Source: CAYRVX01 sp964642165
GTDB lineage: Bacteria; Planctomycetota; Phycisphaerae; SM23-33
Direction: 5' to 3'
Assembly (NCBI GenBank): GCA_964642165.1
Contig: CAZXOC010000196.1
Location: 1-14,617, forward strand
Length of the DNA stretch: 14,617 nt
Shown: positions 5,566-10,790 of the stretch, in pieces
How positions within the stretch are numbered: the first letter of the stretch is position 1
How the letters are laid out: each line of letters opens with the position of its first letter
The notes under the pieces: model-generated
The model's database searches: none
Told to the model about the DNA's origin: nothing
What the model saw: only the letters and a program-made list of their open reading frames with translations
Made by a program: the position numbers and the translations under genes

Positions 5566-7632
5566 ATGGACAGGAAGCGAGTCTGTCAGGTGGTGTCTGT
5601 CGCCCTGTGCATCTGTCTGGCTTGGGCGGCCGGACCGGCCTGGGCGCAAAACGGTCCCGGGCCGGGGCCGGACGACGGCCCCAGGGAGACGTCGGAGCCG
5701 ATGGCCCTGACGAAGTGCACGATCGTCGAGACGCGCTGTCCGCCCGTCAAGACGGACTGCCCCGCGCTGAAGACCCTGTGTCGCGCGGTCGAGACGGAGT
5801 GCCCGCCGGCGCTGACGGAGTGTGCGGCGGTCGAGACGCGTTGCCCGGCGGTCGACACCCAATGTCCGCCGGCCTCGACGAAGTGCCCGACGAAGGAGAC
5901 GCGCTGCCCGACGGTCGAAACGCAGTGCACCGGCGGCTGGTCCTACTACACAAGGTGCCCGGTGGGGGAGACACGCTGCCCGGCCGTCAGAACGCAGTGC
6001 CCCGCGCAGGAGACGCGCTGCCCGACGGTGGCGACGAAGTGCTCCCCGTACGGCATCCTGACGAAGTGCCCGGCGATCAAGACGCGCTGTCCGGTGGTGG
6101 CGACGAAGTGCTCCCCGTACGGCATCCTGACGAAGTGCCCGGCGATCGAGACGCGCTGTCCGGTGGTGGCGACCAAGTGCCCGCCGCGGCGGACGCGCTG
6201 CCCGGCGGAGGAGACCAAGTGCCGGGGCGTGGAGACGGAGTGCCCCGCGGGCGTCACGCGGTGCCCCCCGGTGGAGACGAAGTGTCCGTCGGGGTGGACG
6301 AAGTGCCCGCCGGTCGAGACGCGCTGTCCCGTGGCCGATACGACGTGCTCCCCGTACGGCATCCTGACGCGGTGTCCGACCCTGGAGACCCGCTGCCCGG
6401 CGGTGAGGACGAAGTGCCCGGAGCGGCGGACGCGCTGCCCGATCGTGGAGACGCAGTGCTCCCCGTACGGCATCCTGACGCGGTGTCCGGCCGTGGAGAC
6501 GCGGTGCCCGGCGGAGGACACGAAGTGCCCGCCGCGCTGGACGAAGTGCCAGGACGCCGAGACGGTCTGCCCGGTCGCGGAGACGACGTGTCCGCCCATC
6601 CGGACGCGGTGCCCGACGACGGAGACGAAGTGTCCGCCCGTCGAGACGGAATGTCCCGTGCGGGAAACGCTCTGTTCGGCGGCCGAGGAGACGAAGTGCC
6701 CGCCCGCCCTGACGAAGTGTCCGCCGAACGAGACGCGTTGTCCGGCGGTCGACACGAAGTGCGAGGGCACGTGGGCCTACACGAAGTGCCCGGCGGCGGA
6801 GACGAAGTGCCCGCCCGCCCTGACGAAGTGTCCGGAGCGGGAGACGTTCTGCTCGGCCGGCGAGACGAAATGCCCGCCGATGCTCACGCGGTGCCCGACG
6901 GTGGAGACGAAGTGTCCGCCCGTTCGGACGGAATGTCCCGCGCGGCGGACGTTCTGCTCGGCCGAGGAGACGAAGTGCCCGCCCGCCCTGACGAACTGTC
7001 CCCCGCGGGAGACGCTCTGCTCGGGCGAGGAGACGAAGTGCCCGCCGGCCTGGACGAAGTGCCCCCCGCGGGAGACGTTCTGCTCGTCGGACGAGGATAC
7101 GAAGTGCCCGCCGGCGAGAACGAAGTGCCCGGTGGCGGAGACCCGCTGCCCGCCGTTCGAGACGAAGTGCTCCCCGCGCAGCACGCGGTGTCCGGCCGTG
7201 GAGACGCGGTGTCCGATCGTCCGGACCCAGTGCCCGCCAAGGAGGACGCGCTGTCCGGCTCCGGAGACGCGCTGTCCGCCGCTTCGCACACAGTGCCCGG
7301 TGCGGGAGACGCGCTGCCCGGCCGGGGAGACCAAATGCCCGCCGATGGAGACGGAATGCCCGGCCGTGGAGACGAAATGCGGCAACGCGCTGACGAAGTG
7401 TCCGCCGGTCGAGACGGAATGCCCGCCGGCGGAGACGAACTGCCAGGCCGCAGAGACGCTCTGCCCGGCGGAGGCAACCGCGTGTCCGGGCGCGGAGACG
7501 CAGTGCTCTGGGGAGGACCCGGTCGAGTGTCCGCTGTCCAGCACGCGGGAGGGCGGCGCCGTGGCGAGCCGTTTCGTCGAGCGGGCCTGCCCCATCGTGG
7601 AAGCGAAGTGTCCCACGATCATAGCGATGTGA
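5566..7632 (+). CDS. Exported cysteine-heptad repeat protein, 688 aa
   Basis: ATG 5566 has AAGGAG upstream and opens with a Sec-type signal peptide: basic MDRKRV, hydrophobic core VVSVALCICLAWAAG, and a likely cut after AWA27. A short G/P/D/E linker follows (28-50). Residues 51-688 are 87 back-to-back units that each start with Cys: 77 are exactly 7 residues and the others 8-10, except unit 85 with 20. The consensus is C-P-[P/A/V/T]-x-[E/R/L/V]-T-[K/R/E/Q]. Sixty-seven units begin CP, and Thr is second to last in more than 80. Insert units include CSPYGILT[K/R] (four times), CTGGWSYYTR and CEGTWAYTK. There is no membrane anchor, LPxTG or PEP-CTERM; the tail ends in CPIVEAK CPTIIAM. Proline in nearly every heptad rules out a coiled coil, so extended or polyproline-II structure with many disulfides is likely outside the cytoplasm. 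I know no named family. A coat, sheath or metal-binding role is inference. Confidence 0.9.
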   Translation: MDRKRVCQVVSVALCICLAWAAGPAWAQNGPGPGPDDGPRETSEPMALTKCTIVETRCPPVKTDCPALKTLCRAVETECPPALTECAAVETRCPAVDTQCPPASTKCPTKETRCPTVETQCTGGWSYYTRCPVGETRCPAVRTQCPAQETRCPTVATKCSPYGILTKCPAIKTRCPVVATKCSPYGILTKCPAIETRCPVVATKCPPRRTRCPAEETKCRGVETECPAGVTRCPPVETKCPSGWTKCPPVETRCPVADTTCSPYGILTRCPTLETRCPAVRTKCPERRTRCPIVETQCSPYGILTRCPAVETRCPAEDTKCPPRWTKCQDAETVCPVAETTCPPIRTRCPTTETKCPPVETECPVRETLCSAAEETKCPPALTKCPPNETRCPAVDTKCEGTWAYTKCPAAETKCPPALTKCPERETFCSAGETKCPPMLTRCPTVETKCPPVRTECPARRTFCSAEETKCPPALTNCPPRETLCSGEETKCPPAWTKCPPRETFCSSDEDTKCPPARTKCPVAETRCPPFETKCSPRSTRCPAVETRCPIVRTQCPPRRTRCPAPETRCPPLRTQCPVRETRCPAGETKCPPMETECPAVETKCGNALTKCPPVETECPPAETNCQAAETLCPAEATACPGAETQCSGEDPVECPLSSTREGGAVASRFVERACPIVEAKCPTIIAM
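5716..7629 (+). repeat. 87 tandem Cys units (mostly 21 bp each)
   Basis: A coding tandem repeat with a 21-bp period, from the first Cys codon (residue 51) to the last unit. Frequent words are acgaagtgcccg and gagacgcgctg. Units diverge at the variable positions but keep TGC/TGT, CC and ACG, so the array is old and under protein-level selection rather than a fresh satellite. Because the period is a multiple of three and the repeat lacks stops, other frames on both strands also stay open. Confidence 0.92.
6040..6177 (+). repeat. Tandem 69-bp duplication inside the Cys array
   Basis: Positions 6040-6108 and 6109-6177 differ at only two of 69 bases (A/G in the sixth-unit lysine/glutamate codon and G/C in the last arginine-preceding ACG/ACC codon). 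Each copy encodes three units: CSPYGILTK, CPAI[K/E]TR, CPVVATK. This is the most recent expansion in the array. Confidence 0.9.
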
Positions 7633-7706
7633 TGCCGTTCGCCACCCGGCCCCGGCCGCGGTGACGGCTCAGCTATCAGGGAAGTTTGCAGTAGCCGGCC
7701 AGGAAT

Positions 7707-7738
7707 GGGGCGGCCGATGCGGTCGCCCCGTTCTTTTT
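7707..7738 (+). terminator. Rho-independent terminator after the Cys-repeat gene
   Basis: GGGGCGGCCG (7707-7716) pairs with CGGTCGCCCC (7720-7729) as a 10-bp stem with one G-T pair and a 3-nt ATG loop. GTTCTTTTT follows. It lies 75 bp after the stop codon and isolates the gene from the downstream cluster. Confidence 0.88.
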
Positions 7739-7749
7739 CGGCCGCGCCA

Positions 7750-7760
7750 CGTGGTAGGAT
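7750..7760 (+). promoter_or_regulatory. Extended -10-like element CGTGGTAGGAT before the 1007-aa gene
   Basis: The same 11 bases at the same distance (6 nt from the ATG) as at 3749-3759. It would fit an extended -10 (TGG-TAGGAT) that starts a nearly leaderless transcript just after the terminator, or it may supply AGGA as an SD. No good -35 is visible, which is normal for extended -10 promoters. Confidence 0.4.
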
Positions 7761-7766
7761 GCGTGC

Positions 7767-10700
7767 ATGGCTCGTGAGCTACCCCCCGCGGCCGAAGGCG
7801 CGGCCGCGACCGATCAACGAGGCGGAGTCCTTTCCTCGGGCGCCGCGGCGTGGGGTCCGGCCGTTGCGGCGGTGGCGGGCCTGGCGGCGGCATGGATCGC
7901 GGCCGGCTCGACCGGCGTGCTGGCCCACCCGCTGCGCCACGTGCTGACGTGGGCGGCGCTCGCCGTGGCGGTGCTGTCGGATCGCCCCTCGGGCCTCGGC
8001 GGCGCGCTGCGGCTGCCGATCGTGCTGGCCGGGGCGGTCGTCGCGGTACTGATGACGGCGTCGCGGCTGGCGCCGGTGAACGTCCTGGGCGCCGCGGCGC
8101 TGCTGGGCGCGCTGGCGTTGTGGCGGGGACGTGCGGCGGGGCGCGTGTTGGGGACGGCGGCGCTGGCGATCTGCGTGCTGGGGATCTACCGCCTGGCCAA
8201 CACGTCCGTCGCGATGCTGTGGATTGCCACCGACCGGGCGGGGGCCGCGCTGGGGCGCCTGGCGGGCCTCGTCGCGGGCCGCCCGCTCTGGGTCGGCGCG
8301 ACGTTCGGCGGGCTCGACTTCCTCGTGGGGATGATCGCGTTGTACGCGGCGTGGCTGGTCCTCGCGCCGGCGCCGCGGCTGAAGCGGGGCCTGCTGGCGG
8401 CGACGGCCATCCTCGCCGGGCACCTGGCGTATCTGGTCGTGGTGGCGTGCGCGGCGGCGGCGCTCGAGGCGCTGCCGAAGGCGACGCCCGAGGCGGGCTT
8501 CACGTGGGCCGGGGCGCTGCGGCAGCTCGTGCCCTGGAACCTGCCCGCGCTCGCCGCGGCGATTCACCTGGCGATCGCCGCCGCGATGCTCTGCTGGACG
8601 GACTGGGGCGGGGCGGACGCGCCGGAGGAGCGCCCAGGCCGGTGGGCGCCGTGGTGGCTCGCGCCGGCGGTGGGGCTTGCGGCCGTCGGCGTCGCGGCGA
8701 TGCTGCCGGTCACGACGGTGCTGTCGACCGGCCGGTGCAGCCTGGAGGGCAAGAAGGTCGTCGCGTGGGAGAAGGGCTACCTGAACTGGCTGCGGCCGAA
8801 GCACGGCGAGTACGGGCGCCTCTCCATCGGCATGTACGGCATGATGCCGACGTACGTCGAGAGCCTGGGGGGCCGGTGGCTGAAGTCGGCGGACCTCTCG
8901 ACGGCGGACCTGCGCGACGCGGACGTGCTGATCCTGCTGTACCCCAACGACCCGTGGAAATCGGGCCTGGTGGTCAAGGCCGTCGGGCGGGCGGCACACG
9001 GACAGGCGCAGGTCGACGCCAACGGCCAGGCCGTCCTCTACACGCCCGGGCCCGGCTTCGAGGGGGAGGACCGCTTCTCCTATACCATCTGCACGCTCGA
9101 CGACCCGAACGACACGTCCACGGCCACCGTCTTCGTACGCGTGACGGGCCGGGCCCCGGCGCCGACGACGGCGCCCGCCGGCAGCCGGTCGGACAAGCCC
9201 GTCGCACGGGACGACCGCGTCGAGGTGGCCCGCGACGGCAAGGCCCGCCGGATCGCCGTGCTGGCGAACGACGCCGGCCCCCCCGGCCAACTGGAGCGCA
9301 TCCACCAGTTCGTGCGGGGCGGCGGGTCGCTGCTGCTGCTGGGCGAGCACACGATCCGCGAGGAGGACGGGGGAAGCCGCTTCAACGACATCCTCCAGCC
9401 GACGGCGATGCGGGTGCGGTTCGACTCGGCGACGTTCGAGGTCGGCGGGTGGCTGCACTCGTACGAGGCGCTGTCGCACCCGGCGACGGCGGGCATCCCG
9501 GACGAGCGGAACGAGTTCGGCGTGGTGATCGGGGCGTCGGTGGACGCCCGCTGGCCGGCGAACCCGCTGCTGGTCGGGCGCTGGGGCTACGCCGACCCGG
9601 GCGACGAGGGCGCCGGCGCGTCCATGATGGGCAACCACCGCTACGACCCCGGCGAGAAGCTCGGCGACCTCGTCCTGGTGGCCGAGCAGACCTACGGCAA
9701 GGGGCGGATCGTCGCCTTCGGCGACACGTCGAGCATGACCAACGGCATCACGGTCGGCGCGCACCGCTTCACGTCGCGCCTGCTGGGGTACCTGGCGTCG
9801 CGCCCGGGCAGTCCGCAGGCGCCGTGGAGGCAGGTCGCGGGCATGCTCCTGGCCGCGGCGCTGGTGGCGCTGCTGGCGTGGCGCTTCTCGCCGCTTCGGC
9901 TGGCGGTGGCGGCGGCCGTGCTCGGCGCGTCCCTGGCGGCCTGCACCGCAGCCACCTACCGCGCGGCCGGCGTCCTGCCCGACGGGCGCCCGAGCCACCC
10001 GAACAACCTGGCCTACATCGACACGACGCACCTCGGCGCCTACAGCGAAGAGTCCTGGCGCGACGACGGCACGGCCGGGCTCGAACTGACGCTCATGCGC
10101 AACGGCTACCTCACCCTCTCCCTGCCGGAGCTCACGCGCGAGCGCCTCGAGCGGGCCGGACTGCTCGTCTCCGTCGCGCCCCTGCGGGAGTACTCCGCCG
10201 AAGAGATCCTGGTTGTCGAGGAGTTCGTCCGCGGCGGTGGCATCTTCCTCTGCACGGTCGGCTACGACGATCGCCTGCCCAGCCGGGAGCTGCTGGCGCG
10301 GTTCGGCTTCAAGGTGGGCGCCGTTTCGGCCGACGACTACGCCGAGCCCCAGCCGCTGGGGCGGTTCAAGTCGCCCTACCTGCGACGGGGCGACCAGCGG
10401 GTGTACGTGCGGTTCCACTCGGCCTGGCCGGTGTGGTGCTCCGGGTCGGAGCCCGAGACGCGCGTCCTGACCTACGGGCGGGGTCACGAGAAGACCGACC
10501 TGCCGGTCATCGTCCTGCGCCGCATCGGCGAGGGCAAGGTCGTCGTCATCGGCGACACGGGCTTCGCGAGGAACGAGAACCTCGAGCGCCGCGGCGGCGA
10601 GCCGTTCGACGGCCTCCGCGAGAACGCCGACTTCTGGCGCTGGCTGCTGCGAGAGGTTCGGCGCTTCCGATCCGAGCCGGCGTGGCTCCCGCCAGGCCTC

Positions 10701-10790
10701 CGCCCGCCCGAGACGCAGCCCGCGACGCCGCCCGGGCGAGGCGCGCCGAGCCCCGGGGCCGGCGCCTCCGGAAAGGGGGTGCGGCCATGA
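7767..10790 (+). CDS. Large membrane protein with two DUF4350-like (glutaminase-fold) modules and an inserted cadherin-like domain
   Basis: The protein has 1007 aa. Residues 25-310 hold about 8-9 hydrophobic segments. The stretch around GGLDFLVGMIALYAAWLVL, then RLKRGLLAATAILAGHLAY, recalls the exosortase/archaeosortase fold but lacks the catalytic Cys. Module 1 (about 325-665) has LRDADVLILLYP, VRGGGSLLLLGEHT (516-529) and ends GKGRIVAFGDTSSMTNG. It is interrupted by a 107-residue cadherin/Ig-like segment (394-500). Two more membrane helices follow (about 690-740). Module 2 (about 750-970) has FVRGGGIFLCTVGYDD and GKVVVIGDTGFARNEN. The tail is P/G/A-rich. DUF4350-like modules share the class I glutaminase flavodoxin-like fold without a Cys-His-Glu triad and often occur in membrane proteins of unknown role. 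The stop overlaps the next gene's ATG (ATGA), so the two paralogues are probably made together, perhaps as a heterodimer. Function unknown. Confidence 0.82.
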   Translation: MARELPPAAEGAAATDQRGGVLSSGAAAWGPAVAAVAGLAAAWIAAGSTGVLAHPLRHVLTWAALAVAVLSDRPSGLGGALRLPIVLAGAVVAVLMTASRLAPVNVLGAAALLGALALWRGRAAGRVLGTAALAICVLGIYRLANTSVAMLWIATDRAGAALGRLAGLVAGRPLWVGATFGGLDFLVGMIALYAAWLVLAPAPRLKRGLLAATAILAGHLAYLVVVACAAAALEALPKATPEAGFTWAGALRQLVPWNLPALAAAIHLAIAAAMLCWTDWGGADAPEERPGRWAPWWLAPAVGLAAVGVAAMLPVTTVLSTGRCSLEGKKVVAWEKGYLNWLRPKHGEYGRLSIGMYGMMPTYVESLGGRWLKSADLSTADLRDADVLILLYPNDPWKSGLVVKAVGRAAHGQAQVDANGQAVLYTPGPGFEGEDRFSYTICTLDDPNDTSTATVFVRVTGRAPAPTTAPAGSRSDKPVARDDRVEVARDGKARRIAVLANDAGPPGQLERIHQFVRGGGSLLLLGEHTIREEDGGSRFNDILQPTAMRVRFDSATFEVGGWLHSYEALSHPATAGIPDERNEFGVVIGASVDARWPANPLLVGRWGYADPGDEGAGASMMGNHRYDPGEKLGDLVLVAEQTYGKGRIVAFGDTSSMTNGITVGAHRFTSRLLGYLASRPGSPQAPWRQVAGMLLAAALVALLAWRFSPLRLAVAAAVLGASLAACTAATYRAAGVLPDGRPSHPNNLAYIDTTHLGAYSEESWRDDGTAGLELTLMRNGYLTLSLPELTRERLERAGLLVSVAPLREYSAEEILVVEEFVRGGGIFLCTVGYDDRLPSRELLARFGFKVGAVSADDYAEPQPLGRFKSPYLRRGDQRVYVRFHSAWPVWCSGSEPETRVLTYGRGHEKTDLPVIVLRRIGEGKVVVIGDTGFARNENLERRGGEPFDGLRENADFWRWLLREVRRFRSEPAWLPPGLRPPETQPATPPGRGAPSPGAGASGKGVRP
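8946..9266 (+). other. In-frame 321-bp insertion encoding one cadherin/Ig-like repeat, circularly permuted
   Basis: The segment encodes the second half of a tandem cadherin/Big_9-type repeat (VVKAVGRAAHGQA, VLYTPGPGFEGEDRFSYTI, TATVFVRV) followed by the first half of the next one (PVARDDRVEVARDGKA, IAVLANDA). AACGAC occurs at both ends (8946-8951 and 9267-9272), exactly 321 bp apart. Removing one period leaves module 1 intact and in register with the paralogous module of the next gene. Confidence 0.75.

Noticed and set aside
5607..7664. A 685-residue open frame shifted relative to the Cys-repeat frame, and long open minus-strand frames at 5946-6770 and 6777-7622 with GHFVSTAGQRVS-like heptads
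   Set aside because: They follow automatically from a stop-free 21-bp repeat. Only the Cys frame has the promoter, SD, signal peptide and properly placed terminator.
7850..10786. Extending the 869-aa membrane protein upstream to 7850 in one open frame (1848 aa)
   Set aside because: The extension is the 1007-aa gene read out of frame (G/R/A-rich). ATG 10787 with an SD and ATGA overlap is clearly the start.
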